NCBI GenBank assembly: GCA_016490735.1 | Contig: JAEMWC010000040.1 | Span: 1 to 64,000 of the forward strand | Direction: 5' to 3' | Source: Pachyseris speciosa | Lineage: Eukaryota; Cnidaria; Anthozoa; Scleractinia; Pachyseridae | DNA: 64,000 nt | Part shown: piece after piece, positions 45,401-54,412 of the stretch | Position numbering within the stretch: position 1 is the stretch's first letter | How the letters are laid out: every line of letters begins with the position of its first letter | The notes under the pieces: generated by a model | Told to the model about the DNA's origin: nothing | Database searches by the model: none | The model's input: the letters and a program-made list of their open reading frames with translations, nothing else | Translations under genes and position numbers: made by a program

Positions 45401-47997
45401 TATCAATAAAACAAGCAATGAAAACGTAAAGCTTGTGGGATGTGGCTGGAGTGACAAGGATACTTCACAAGTTAATGTGATCAAGTAAGCTGAAGCCACT
45501 CAAAAGGCCACTAAGGCCTTTACGTTTTCATTAAATAGCATTAGTGTTGACTTGTAGTTCCTGTATTCTACACAAGTATCCGCTTTTCTGGATATAAGTG
45601 CTCATGTTAATTTACACTCATTATTACCTTATTATAGGGAATTAACGATGCACTTAATTGACGCGATTTAAAAAAAATTGTTTATTTAAAGTGCCCCTAA
45701 CCCCCAAAATTTTTTTCATTTTAAATTATTCGTCTCTGAATTTGAAGCACAACCGTGAAAAATTTTTTTGATTTGGTTGAATCTTCGCTTTTCTGTGCCC
45801 CGGTAAAGTCTCGAAATTACGAAAAAACGCCACCATTTTGTTTCACGACCGGGTTATGGGGATACCGGTGCAGCGCTCTACCGACTGAGCTAACAAGCCA
45901 TCTGTTCGACCAGCTCCCAGATGGCTTGTTAGCTCAGTCGGTAGAGCGCTGCACCGGTATCGCAGAGGTCGTGGGTTCGAATCCCGTACAAGCCAGAATT
46001 TTTTTCAGGCTTTATTTTCACTACTGCTTAAGTAGTGTTCATAACTGTGATGATCAGTCACATATTTAATCATTAATTCGCAGTTCAAATGTATGATTTT
46101 CATATATTCATTCTCATGATTTTTTTTGTTAGAGTACCACTTTACTGACTATGAAACGATGCAAAAACGTATTGACGCTGGTGACTTTATTGAATCAGCA
46201 GTGTACAATGGGAATCTTTATGGGACAAGGTGAGTGCAACATTGGAAATTTGCCAGGAAAATAAATGTTTCTTAGGTTGAGGCATCAGTGGTCACATTGA
46301 GATAATGTCACTGGTTATTTACGAAAGATTTGTGATAAGTCACCTCTTGTGAATTTTTCTCATGATATGGTTCTTTCTGAACGTTATGGAATGTAAATGA
46401 TGGAAAATTCCGTGTTTGGGAGACAGCTGTAGTCTAAAGTTTTCTTGAGACGTACATGTAAATGGTTTTGTTCGCTGGAGGGATGAAGAGAGGAAGGGAG
46501 AAAGGTTGGAGGATATCCGAAGGGTGGAGGGGACATGTGGGAAAGGTTACAATGGGTGCTTACAAACCCAATTGTGTGAATGATATATGAAGTACATGTA
46601 AATCATATATGAAATGCGGAAATGAAATGAAATGAGGAAATGATCCTCGCAGTTGTGAACGCAATTTATGCAATTGCTTAACTTGCGTTCACAACCGTAA
46701 GGATCATTTCTTCATTTCATTTCATTTCCGCAGTTAATATATGATTTAATTCATATATATCATTCACACTCATTTCTTTCACGGGAACATATGAACCCAT
46801 AATTGGCCTGCTCCCAACGTCAGTGGCTTAATAGCTCCGTTAGTAGAGCATCGCACCGGTATCGCGAGGTCACGGTTCAAACCCCGTTGAAATCCTGAAT
46901 TTTTTTCAGGCTTCTTTACGCAATTGCTTAAATTGCGTTCACAACTGTGAGGATCATTTCTTCATTTCAAACCTTTTCAAAATCATCACACAAGCAAGGA
47001 GAACTTGACTATTGTTAACAAAAACCTGCAATTCGATTGACATTTATTCTCATGTAGATTAATACTCTACGCTAATAAGATCTCTAGTACTCTACTCCCG
47101 AGTGACTGTTTATTGCTTCAAGAAGAAGGTTTCCAATGATAAGGGCTTGGAACAAAAACACTACCCAAACTATTCTTCTAAAAAAGTTTACATGCTAAAG
47201 TCGGTTTGAAAAACTCGTAAATGAAACAAAGACAAAAAGCTCTTTTCCTGTTCACATAATGACTATAAACTGAAACTCGACCTTACGTCTCGGTAATTAG
47301 CCAATCCCAGTCTACTGAATTTCATCTTCAAAGTCGTGAATAAGTTGGAAATAAATATGATCCTTTGATTGGTTTCCATTTTTTAAATGATCCTCTTCTC
47401 CATCTTTAATACAAACTCGTAATAATTATTTGATAACTCATATATTATGGCTTGTCATTGTTTACCCCAGTAAGTAACTCAGGATTTCGGTGGTATACTG
47501 TCGGACGTCCAGGTTCAGATTGGCTTCCAGTGAATTCCAGTAAGTTGGAGGCTGGAATCCCAGTGGATGCGGGTTTTCTGGAGTGAGGTTGAATTCCATT
47601 TTCAAAGTTGTGGCATCCCAAGCCGAACGTTTCCGAGTTCGGTGGCCATTAAATTCCAGTGAGTCTACAGCTGTGTAGTCTAGCTGGAACTGGAGTCCAT
47701 GCAACTCGATCGAGCTTTAGTGTCTCATACACTTCGGTTGAATGTTGGCAAGGGTGGTGCGGAATCCAATGAAAATTTGCACTGGAATTCCATAGCGATT
47801 TGGCTGGAATTGCGGGTTTTTATTTTAAGACAAGCCTTTGAATCAATGTAAGAATTTTTCATCTGTTGTTTTAGTCCCGTGAATTGTTGAAATATTAATT
47901 TGTTGTCTTCTTTCTAAATTATGTATTTTGCAGTAAACAAGCAGTGCAAGACATCCTGAAAACAGGCAAAGTTTGTCTACTTGACATTGATATGCAG
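34135..47997 (+). CDS. GUK1: Guanylate kinase, exons 1-5 (3' exons not in window)
   Basis: Five exons splice in phase: 34135-34141, 39581-39691, 44895-44936, 46133-46229 and 47934-47997. All use GT donors and AG acceptors. Guanylate kinase transfers phosphate from ATP to GMP, giving GDP, in cytosolic purine metabolism. Exon 2 carries the P-loop GPSGCGKST and the FGFSVS strand. Exon 3 gives the [13 protein letters not shown] GMP-binding segment. Exon 4 encodes [20 protein letters not shown] and YNGNLYGTS. Exon 5 encodes [20 protein letters not shown]. Together they make about 107 residues of an expected 195-200. The LID and C-terminal region (ATP-side arginines, TETEES) is missing up to 64000. 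Introns are 5.4, 5.2, 1.2 and 1.7 kb. Confidence 0.88.
34620..34830 (-). mobile_element. LINE 3' fragment in GUK1 intron 1
   Basis: The minus-strand frame encodes [20 protein letters not shown] and SVRSFQAKL, the C-terminal 'YK.SFFPR.I..WN.LP' signature of CR1-like non-LTR RT proteins. Only the last 66 codons remain. Confidence 0.7.
34831..37600. other. GUK1 intron 1 sequence; no gene recognised
   Basis: AT-rich intron with short ORFs and no conserved motif. ATGTATGTATGTATGTACAT at 37296-37317 is a short microsatellite. A repeat-like AGTAAAGTAAAGTAAC lies near 35327-35342. Confidence 0.5.
37655..37765 (-). mobile_element. tRNA-like SINE head (third family)
   Basis: On the minus strand TGCAGTTCAGTTGTAGAGCA is an A-box, and AGAGGTTCAATTCCTG a B-box, with a 30-35 base spacing typical of tRNA. 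It is followed by GGAGAACTTGAAATG. The family is different from the GGCTTG and GGCTTCA SINEs in this window. The tRNA stems are imperfect. Confidence 0.55.
38430..38710 (+). repeat. Dispersed repeat shared with 18600-18850
   Basis: A G/T-rich start (GGTTTTGGTTTTTTGGTTTT) is followed by CCACACCACTGGGATCAACG, CCCCTTCTCTTTTCAAACAG, TGGTGTGGGTTCTTTAATGT and an (AG)n tract. It is the inverted relative of the repeat at 18600-18850. Confidence 0.6.
38711..39570. other. GUK1 intron 1, 3' part; no gene recognised
   Basis: AT-rich with no ORF of note, ending in the polypyrimidine tract before GUK1 exon 2. Confidence 0.5.
39581..39691 (+). CDS. GUK1: GUK1 coding exon 2 (P-loop)
   Basis: The acceptor TTTCTTACAG ends at 39580 and the donor GTAAGT starts at 39692. 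It encodes [20 protein letters not shown] and continues to KFGFSVS, the nucleotide-binding loop and following strand. The 111-nt exon begins with two bases completing a codon and ends with one base (C). Confidence 0.9.
39692..40955. other. GUK1 intron 2, 5' part; no gene recognised
   Basis: A short frame at 40033-40245 has no family signature. A TTTCGGTGCTTTTC doublet occurs near 40362-40396. Nothing else is supported. Confidence 0.45.
40960..41014. repeat. (AAT)n microsatellite
   Basis: About 18 uninterrupted AAT units. Isoleucine runs in nearby ORFs are artefacts of it. Confidence 0.95.
41590..41738. repeat. Foldback repeat in GUK1 intron 2
   Basis: AGTTATGCAACCCTTTCTCG, TGGTATGCCATGGAATATCC and CACTCGTCACTT pair with AAGTGATGAGTGGGATATTC, CATGGTATACCACTCG and GTTGCATAACT. 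A loop of about 55 bases separates the arms. Confidence 0.8.
41755..41965 (+). repeat. Dispersed repeat, copy of 54805-55000
   Basis: GAGATTTAGTGTCCGTTGTC, CGTATTAGAGAGGGTCCATA and AGAGGTTTGGCTGTA parallel the copy at 54805-55000. An inverted terminus-like CAGTTGAACCTTTCTAATAC at 41017 suggests the family has CAGTTGAACCTCTC ends. Confidence 0.7.
42188..42375 (+). mobile_element. tRNA-derived SINE (GGCTTCA family), copy 1
   Basis: Head GGCTTCATAGCTCAGTTGGT, B-box GGTCACGGGTTCAAACCCC and the CTGAATTTTTTTCAGACTTC junction. The body has TAAATTGCGTTCACAACTGC, and the tail CCGCAGTTCATATATGATTC. The D-arm to anticodon region is changed (AGATGATCACACC), so it is not a working tRNA. Confidence 0.85.
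42438..42640 (+). mobile_element. tRNA-derived SINE (GGCTTCA family), copy 2
   Basis: Same head, junction, body and tail as the copy at 42188. The head is better preserved (GGTTAGAGCATCGCACCGGT). The acceptor GGCTTCA pairs with TGAAGTC apart from one G-T pair, but the anticodon stem is poor. It is in tandem with copy 1, same strand. Confidence 0.85.
43415..43625 (+). mobile_element. tRNA-derived SINE, Gly-like head
   Basis: GGCGAAGTGGTGAGAGCACT (A-box), CTTCCAC with a TCC anticodon position, and CCCGGGTTCGATTCCCGG (B-box) form a Gly-like head. The body contains TCTACTCTGCTCCGAGAGGT and ACTCCGGTTTTCCCCTCTCC. A relative on the minus strand is at 17080-17252. Confidence 0.8.
43626..44880. other. 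GUK1 intron 2, 3' part; no gene recognised
   Basis: (TTA)n and (GAT)n short microsatellites lie at 43665-43690 and 43735-43757. The complementary short ORFs at 44437-44781 carry no family signature. Confidence 0.45.
44895..44936 (+). CDS. GUK1: GUK1 coding exon 3 (GMP-binding segment)
   Basis: The acceptor TTGTTTCCAG ends at 44894 and the donor GTAAAT starts at 44937. The 42-nt exon completes a His codon carried from exon 2 and encodes [13 protein letters not shown], the conserved 'TTR.PR.GE..G' block of guanylate kinases. Confidence 0.88.
44953..45525 (+). repeat. 254-bp tandem repeat, two and a quarter units, in GUK1 intron 3
   Basis: Units start at 44953, 45207 and 45461, each with TACTTCACAAGTTAATGTGA. 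The two full units are almost identical over 254 bases. Each ends with GGCTGGAGTGACAAGGATAC joining the next. Single diverged copies lie at 15380-15610 and 21415-21660. Confidence 0.95.
45855..45903 (-). mobile_element. SINE head fragment, inverted to the next SINE
   Basis: GGATACCGGTGCAGCGCTCT and ACCGACTGAGCTAACAAGCC are the reverse complement of the 5' half of the tRNA-like head at 45914-45965. Only about 50 bases are present. Confidence 0.8.
45905..46110 (+). mobile_element. tRNA-derived SINE (GGCTTG family), well preserved
   Basis: The head GGCTTGTTAGCTCAGTCGGT pairs perfectly at its acceptor (GGCTTGT with ACAAGCC). Its B-box is GTGGGTTCGAATCCCGTA. The anticodon loop CCGGTAT would read GGT but has C instead of T at position 33. 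Junction AATTTTTTTCAGGCTTTATT, body and tail to about 46110 follow, ending 23 bases before GUK1 exon 4. Confidence 0.85.
46133..46229 (+). CDS. GUK1: GUK1 coding exon 4
   Basis: The acceptor TTTTTTTGTTAG ends at 46132 and the donor GTGAGT starts at 46230. It encodes [20 protein letters not shown] and [11 protein letters not shown], including the GDFIE and N-LYGT GMP-contacting segments of the family. It is 97 nt and ends with two bases of a Ser codon. Confidence 0.9.
46570..46765. mobile_element. Two inverted SINE 3' tails forming a foldback
   Basis: TCATATATGAAATGCGGAAA, GATCCTCGCAGTTGTGAACG and CAATTTATGCAATTG pair with CAATTGCTTAACTTGCGTTC, ACAACCGTAAGGATC and TTTCCGCAGTTAATATATGA. Each arm is a GGCTTCA-family SINE tail. 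Confidence 0.75.
46815..46975 (+). mobile_element. tRNA-derived SINE (GGCTTCA family), copy 3
   Basis: The head is degraded (CAGTGGCTTAATAGCTCCGT), with AGCATCGCACCGGTATCGCG, the CTGAATTTTTTTCAGGCTTC junction and the GTTCACAACTGTGAGGATC body. It lies in GUK1 intron 4 and is 3'-truncated. Confidence 0.8.
46976..47930. other. GUK1 intron 4; no gene recognised
   Basis: GGAATTCCAGT-like words recur at 47520-47830 (GGAATCCCAGT, TGAATTCCAGT, TAAATTCCAGT), suggesting a degenerate repeat. No coding motif is seen. Confidence 0.4.
47934..47997 (+). CDS. GUK1: GUK1 coding exon 5
   Basis: The acceptor TATTTTGCAG ends at 47933 and the donor GTAAAA starts at 47998. It completes a Ser codon and encodes [20 protein letters not shown] plus Gln, the 'CLLDID.QG' strand of the family, ending in phase 0. 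The next exon should begin with a Gly codon. None was found before 64000. Confidence 0.9.
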
Positions 47998-47999
47998 GT

Positions 48000-48659
48000 A
48001 AAAATCTACAGATCATGTGTTACCATGACATGGCACTGACCGACTGTTCACTTATTTTCCAAGTCAGACAGTTTTGACCCAGAGATCAAGAGCAAATTGG
48101 GCTAAAGTTGACCCTAAGTTTGGTGCACTGTCATCTTTCTTCAAATCGCCAAGAAAACTAATGCAATAGCGGTAACTTAAAAGTTCCCTTGGTCCTAGCG
48201 TAGGTGTATCATGGGCGACCAATGCAGTATGCATAATAACGTTAGCTTAAACCTCAGTTACCAAAAGCCTCTGAATGTGTGGGTTTTGTTACTCATTGTG
48301 CAATAAGCTTTCCACTTTTCAAATAATTTGCGACCGAAATACACATAATGGTACGACATTAGTGCAGTTGGTTATTTGTAAAATAAAAAACTCCATTGCC
48401 GAGTTGGTTATGAATGGTCAGAAAGGTTAAATCTGTCGCATGTTTGAGGTTACGTGGTTCTTTCCTTTTGTAATCTAACATCGGAGAACCGTCAGGTTTT
48501 TCAAATTATATTTGTGATCTCTGATGGCGTCAGACATTTGCCTGTTGACAGTTTGTCTTCTTTTTTGAAACGCCAATCGCCTGCTTTGGCGCGAAACAGA
48601 ATCAGCTGTTGGTCATGAGGTGCTGTGCAGACCCTGCAGTTTTAGCAAGAAAACGAACA
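48000..48659. other. Region after GUK1 exon 5; no gene recognised
   Basis: AT-rich, no further guanylate kinase exon seen, no long ORF. Confidence 0.45.
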
Positions 48660-48995
48660 ATTTAAGCAAGTACTCAGGCTGCCACCACGACTTCTTGTCT
48701 TAGAGCAGTTTTCAGTTGAGTGTAAAAAGTAATTATTGTTTTGCTTTGGTTTTGCATTGCCCTTCGCTCTGTGATTGGCCAGGAAAACTCGCGCCACTTT
48801 CTCAACCAATGAGAAGCAAAACCAAAATCAATTGTGATTTGCACGCGCGTATTTTCCCGCGCTTTACGTCGGCTACATGTAATTGCTCCGTACTCTGATT
48901 GGCTCATTTCATTGCTTACTTCTGTTGTGATTGGTTGGAGTAATTGCTTTGGTTTTTGGTTTTACGACACGCAATTGAAAAGCGTTCTAAAGTGC
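48660..48995. repeat. Dispersed repeat copy, related to 14376-14640
   Basis: GCACGCGCGTATTTTCCCGC, GGCTACATGTAATTGCTCCG and CTGATTGGCTCA match the copy at 14376-14640. Several CTGATTGGC/GTGATTGGC words are present. Confidence 0.6.
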
Positions 48996-49859
48996 GCTGT
49001 TTGAAAGATATTCTGTGCTTTTCCGTGTGGTCACAGTTCCAATTGACGCGATAAAATATCTGGTCACGTCTGCTGACCTGTCCTTACCAGGCAACTGCTG
49101 GCTTTCCAGCCTGGCTCCCTTTGATTCCAAAACCACGCACACAATTGGAACAGTTCCCAGTGCCCAGTGATGTAGGTGGTCTTTCATGTACAGTGTAGAA
49201 CAGATATTGCTGAAGGTGGTGGAAACCTACAGTTGTTTTTTTCCCCAGACTCAATAAAACTTTGCGTACTTTTATATTTAGATTTCCACAGTAGTTGATT
49301 GGTCACGGTTGAATTCGTGGACCTTGCTCGTCGGTATATCGTGTTAGGAGACCCTATGCGCCACTTGACGCGGATAAGGACTATTGAATTCTGCTTTTCT
49401 GGTTCGGGAAAGGATACTATATTTCCGTCCTTTCCAGCTATTTCTACCTCCTTGTGCTTGCAGAGTTCTTTTATGTGCATTAGCCAAAATAGTTACAGTT
49501 TCTTTTTCTGTTTTTGTTTTTTTAAAGAAAAACTTAATAAGTGCCCCCCTTGATTAAGCGCCCTCCTTCGAATACGCGCCTACTCTTTTCGCTGAAGTTT
49601 TAATTAAGCTGTGGGCGCTTATTAGAGGAAATACGGTATGCAGAAACACATGGCAAACTGCGAGATATCAATCAAGAAAAAAAAAACAGATCCACCTAAT
49701 GTGGCTTGGTCCAAATCCTGACCTTCTTATCACTGGAGGGTGGTAAAGGTGGCTCTCAACACGTTCTTGCGGTTACTGAAAACTTCGTATAGTACATTCA
49801 TACATACTTTATTAGTTCATTCCCTCGGGCTTTTCAGAGTCAATACTTCAGTAGGATTA

Positions 49860-50089
49860 AAGTGCACCTAAACCCAAAACTTTTTTTTCGCTAAAATAAA
49901 TCTTTACACCTGTTTGAAACGCATTGCGCCTTTTTTTAGCAAATCTTGACTAGTTATTTTGAGTTTTCTAGGGTGTTAAAGTTGCAAAATCTGGTCCTCG
50001 TGAATAGACCCAAGCCCCTTCTGACTCGGTCATGGGGCCAGATTTTGCAAATTTTTTTTTTTTTGCAAATTTTGGGTTTAGGTGCACTT
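49860..50089. mobile_element. MITE with AAGTGCACCTAAACCC ends
   Basis: AAGTGCACCTAAACCCAAAA at the left and TTTTGGGTTTAGGTGCACTT at the right are exact inverted ends 230 bp apart. A diverged copy lies at 23275-23430 and a possible end at 45689 (AAAGTGCCCCTAACCCCCAA). Confidence 0.85.
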
Positions 50090-50895
50090 CAAGATACACT
50101 AGAGCTAAAAACAAAGGGCAACATAAGGAATAAAAGGTCAATAAAAGCCTAACTAAGAAACATTCAGGAGTATACACCTGCGAAGACGCTTAAAAACAGT
50201 CACAGGTTCGCTCACTTTAAGTGCGGGCGGTACCTCGTTCCACAAGAAGTCGCTCGGCACTTCCTGGCCACTGGCAGTGCGAAAGAAGGTTATATTCAGG
50301 AGTTGGGAATTCCTGGTGGTCCTTGTTGAGACGGCAGATCTTCTAACAAGTTTGGAATGATGTCAAATACTCTGGAGCACATCCTGTCATGCACTTATAA
50401 ACCAAGACAGCAAGCCTGTAATATTAAGGCTGTTGCCTAATTGAAAGCCAACGCAAATCTTTTAACAAAGGAGTTATGTGATCGAATTTTGTAGCGCCAC
50501 ACAATACGAAGGCGAAATTCTGTATCGCCTGAAGCATGTCCAAATTAGCTTGAGTGATGTTGCTCCAAACAGAAGCAATAAAATAGCTTGCTAATAATAA
50601 TAATCAAAGCCCGTTTATCAAAGGCCTGCTTGACACGATTAATTTGGCCAGGTCGCAACATAGATGAGGACACAGTTGAAACAATATGTTTATTGAAAGT
50701 TAAATTGGCATCTAGTATAATGCCAAGGTCTCTCGAAGCCTTGACAGGTTCGAGTTCCTTCCCCAAAAGAAAGAGTTGACAATCATTTACATTGGCAGTC
50801 ATCTGCCGGCTGCCAAATATTACGAGTTTTGTTTTGTCTGTGTTAAGTAAGAGCTGATTATCAAAGCACCAATTCCGGATTCTGGGCATTCCCAG
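50090..50895 (-). mobile_element. LINE RT fragment (CR1/L2-like)
   Basis: The minus-strand frame 50545-50889 encodes NWCFDNQLLLNTDKTKLVIF, SRDLGIILDANLTFNKHIVS and MLRPGQINRVKQAFDKRALI, the region after the YADD motif of non-LTR RT. Broken frames continue to a 'STRTTRNSQLLNI' C-terminal block near 50270. A 3' boundary at the MITE (50089) suggests the MITE lies at its end. Confidence 0.75.
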
Positions 50896-51183
50896 CCCAC
50901 AATCAGTGCGCTTTCAATGTAGCCCAAGTTTTGTGGGAGACCGTTTTAGAGAACGTTGCGTTTCTACAGCAACTACATTCTGATCAAGGACATGACTTTA
51001 AATCAATTTACGTAACACCTATGCAGGGTCGATGGGATTGAAAAGACTAGAATAATCTCGTACCACTCGCAAGGGCACAGCCAAACAGGGTTTAATTGGA
51101 CTCGTTTGGGCGAGGTTAGGTAAGCTGGGTTTGTTGCGACTCCGTTGTTAGCCTCACTCTGGACTTGGCTCTCGATTGATATA

Positions 51184-51440
51184 TATGGGTTATTGGCCAA
51201 GCGTGAGGTCAATAAACACACATAAAAACAACGAGGCCAATATCCCACCATCTTGACTGAACAAGCTTGGTCAATAAAGGATTTATTATATGATTCAAAG
51301 GACGCTATTAAAAGACAGTAGAACGCGGGACGAAGGGGCTATCCCAAGCGGTCAAGATGGCTCCATCCTGACCTCGCGGGTAGCCAATCACAGCAGGAGA
51401 ATTGATCCATCTTGACCGCTGAAAGAACCAGTCATATAAT
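51184..51440. mobile_element. Foldback MITE, second copy of the 22610-22925 family
   Basis: GGCCAATATCCCACCATCTT, GACTGAACAAGCTTGGTCAA, GACGCTATTAAAAGACAGTA and ATCCATCTTGACCGCTGAAA match the reverse complement of 22610-22925 in order. Confidence 0.85.
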
Positions 51441-51789
51441 AATTGAAAATATTGTTTGTGGATTCTCGGTGAATTTCTAATTCGAAAGCTTAATTATTAC
51501 TGCAAACTTCATTATTAACATATTTTTTAACCCAGTGACAATGAAAAACGGATTGACTTAGATAAGCTTAGGTCTCCGAACAGCGGCTCTACCTTGATTA
51601 GTCTGACTTTGTCAATGTTGGTTAGGGCTGTGCCCAAGAATTTCACCTTACTAAGATATCAACAACTCCACTCAACTCTTCATCCATATGGCCTTATTTC
51701 TAAGTAGTGAGGTGAGCTGAAACGTCTCAACAGGACCAAATAAACATTTCGTGTGTCAAAATTTCCACCAAGTGGCTGGAATAAGTGGG

Positions 51790-52336
51790 ACAATTAAACC
51801 TTTAAAAATAAAAATATGTTTAAAAAGTTGACACTGGCTAAAATGTTGTGTTGGACGTTTCGGCAACTGCTGTTGCCTTCTTCAGCAAAAGATAAAAATG
51901 CAAATGTCTAACAGCGTCCTGATGGTATATGATGTATGTTAATATTAAATTGCATCTCGAAAGAATATTTTAAAGGTTAAACCAAGTCTCTAGAGCATTC
52001 TTAATTACTTCTACAAATTCTTTATGCTATTGTAAACGTTTGGAAGTGCTATATGTTCGTTTATAGCGTTCATATCTTGTCTCAGTCGCCATGCCGATGA
52101 CCTGTCAACAATTTCGACGCTCGCCAAATCTATTTGGTGACTGATGCATGTGGTGTTTGGCCAACAAGGAATTTTTCGTCTAATGTTGCTATGGCCTTTG
52201 CGTGCTCTTTGACGCGTGTTTTTTAGCGCGCGCGATGTCTGACCGATGTAAACACAATCACAATCTTTACATTTGATCTTGTACACGATTCCTCTAGAAG
52301 CCTCTTTCTCGATCTTGTCTTTTGGTTTTTTGGTTT
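51790..52336 (-). mobile_element. Penelope-like element 3' part with GIY-YIG endonuclease
   Basis: The minus-strand frame 52011-52286 encodes MYKIKCKDCDCVYIGQTSRA (the GIY-YIG-type 'VYIGQTSR' strand pair), THQ-type text and IVDRSSAWRLRQDMNAINEH. This is the C-terminal endonuclease of Penelope-like retroelements. An internal deletion removes the middle of the domain. The 3' region contains a hammerhead-like core at 51854-51885. The RT domain is absent. Confidence 0.7.
51854..51885 (-). ncRNA. Hammerhead ribozyme-like core in Penelope-like element, copy A
   Basis: Minus strand: CTGAAGA, then stem II GGCAAC/GTTGCC closed by AGCA, then GAAACGTC. This matches the CUGANGA...GAAA catalytic core, with a minimal two-base-pair stem III and C at the cleavage position. 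Penelope-like elements are known to carry such minimal hammerheads. Activity is not shown. Confidence 0.6.
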
Positions 52337-52380
52337 AACCTTTAAAATATTCTTTCGAGATGCAATTTAATATTAACATA
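52337..52380 (+). mobile_element. Penelope-like repeat, 5' piece, before the inserted DNA transposon
   Basis: AACCTTTAAAATATTCTTTC and GAGATGCAATTTAATATTAA are the reverse complement of 51930-51975. Homology continues after the inserted element at 54413. The two Penelope-like repeats are therefore inverted relative to each other. Confidence 0.75.
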
Positions 52381-54412
52381 CAGTACCGCCTGAAAGTATT
52401 GACCCCTTTTCCGCGTCTTTGCCGCGTGACCTTCTCGCGACTTTCCCTCGGTATTCCCGCGGCAGGCCGCTTTTTTGCCGAGGGAACTTTTCGGTCAGGC
52501 TCCAAAGTTGCCGCGGGAAAGTTAACCGAGGTAAAACCGAGGTAATAAAATACCGCGGTCGAGTTTGAATAGGCGTTTGTTTCCTTTGTGTTTCAAGTGG
52601 CAAAGTAGCACCTAAAAGTTTCGGCAGGAAATCTTGAACAGGAAGGACAGTCATGGCCGCTACACATAGATCTATCAGCTTTTTTGATACATGGGCAGAA
52701 ATGATTCTGTTGTTAGAATCCGACCATAAATAAAAATTTTTGGAGAAATATTTTGATTGTAAATTATTTTGATATTAGCGATTGTCGCGACTATTTTTGA
52801 ATCGAATCTTCGAAGCGCATTTATGCTCGGCGCGCTCGCGTGGAGTCCGGCTTCAAAGTTTTATTTATTTATAGTGTGTGCTGACCTGTGAAATGTGACC
52901 TGTAAACAGATCCGTTGGCATCTTGATGGAAAGAAAGAAAGGAAAGAATATTTCGGCATGTTTTGTGACGCTCAGAGCACGAATATGAAATTTACATGTT
53001 ATGCTGCTCAGAGCAATGTACGGCAACAGGATAGGAATTTTGAATTAAGCTTATCACAGATCCAAAACGTTGTTAGATTGAATCGAAGTTATTTAGAACT
53101 AAGATATTAAGGGAAGCGAACAAATTGCCAAGAAATTCTAAGTAAGGCAGGCCGAGATTTCAAAGAACAAATTCAATTGGTCGTTCGTGCGTATCGGCGT
53201 TTTATGCAAATTCGAGCACGGCACGTGACGACAACACAACGTGAGCTCCGGAGCAAAGATGGTTCGAACAGCAGAGTATGTCAAGTTAAGAATTTTGGCG
53301 TTCTATAGACGAAATTTTAAATTTCCCAAGTTGTCCGCGAATTAAATTAAGAAGGTCCGAAGAAAAGGCCAGCCGTGAAGAACGCCTCAGCCGATCCAAA
53401 TGAAATCAGCACGTGTCGTGAGAAAAAACTAAAATTAAAAATTTTGAGGTTTTACCCCATCAGGTTAAAGACATTTTAAAGATATATCTGCTTGCATGTT
53501 TTCAGCTCGGTAGCATGCTTTGTTTTGAAAATAAAGCAGTCTGAATTTAGATTTTTTTACAATGCCAGACATCGTGGTTGCGTCTGAGAAACAAACATAT
53601 CACGTACGCGAAAATATCGATTTACGTTGTGTTTTCGAGTTCTGAATAACCAATATGTTAAGAGAAGTGTCTATGCGAATGTTTTGAAGTTTAGCAGAGA
53701 GAAAAAATCTTTTGCGAGAGGAAAAGTGAGCTCCAGATGTTTCCAATGGATTTCCGACCGCCATGTTGGAGTTTCTCACAGGAACACGGTGCCAGCATGA
53801 CGTCTCCATGTACTAAAAACTATAATTTTGAGTAGTACCCTTTATCGAATAACTCGAGTTCGGAATATCGCACAATGCTGAAACTTTGATACGTTGTTTA
53901 TTTATTACTCTTCTACACTATCTCAGTTTCTTGACTTAATTTATTGAAAGATAAGCGATTTTATTTTTTATTTGCGTGATACTTGCGTGACGTGCAAGTC
54001 AAGAATTGGGACAAATGCCGTACTTCACATGTGAAATACGGCGTTTAACCAAGGCAGGCGTTTAACCAGGGCAAGCCCTTAGCGTTTCAAAGACTTCGAT
54101 TTTACATTATATAGAGGCCGGTTCAGAAATTACGAGTCCATACGCAAATCGCGCACAGCGTTATTTTTATGTCCGTGAATCTTCGCACCTTACAGTCCTT
54201 CCGCTTTTTTGACACCTCGAATTAATCGTCATTGTTCTTTCCCCGCGGCATTACCTCGTCTTTTCTCCCGCGGTATTCCCGTGGCAAAATTGTACCTCGG
54301 TTTTCCCCCGGGAACAATTTTTTTTTATACCGCGGTGGACGCACGGCCACTACCCGCGGCATAGACGAGGTATCGCCTCGTCCCGATGGGTCAATACTTT
54401 CAGGCGGTACTG
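52381..54412. mobile_element. 2-kb non-autonomous DNA transposon, CAGT...ACTG ends, TA target duplication
   Basis: The ends CAGTACCGCCTGAAAGTATT and AATACTTTCAGGCGGTACTG are exact inverted repeats. TA precedes 52381 and follows 54412, and the host Penelope-like sequence is continuous if the element and one TA are removed. Subterminal regions are rich in CCGCGG, CCCGCGG and GAGGTA words in both orientations. CAGT ends and TA duplication suggest the Tc1/mariner superfamily. No transposase ORF with a DD-E pattern was seen; the longest frames are about 90 codons. Confidence 0.88.

Noticed and set aside
45914..45986. Functional tRNA gene (perfect 7-bp acceptor stem)
   Set aside because: Base 33 is C rather than T, the anticodon stem has a mismatch and the sequence continues into a SINE body shared by several copies.
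48716..48907. ORFs on both strands near 48.8 kb as a further GUK1 exon
   Set aside because: They lie in a dispersed repeat also found at 14376-14640 and have no guanylate kinase motif.
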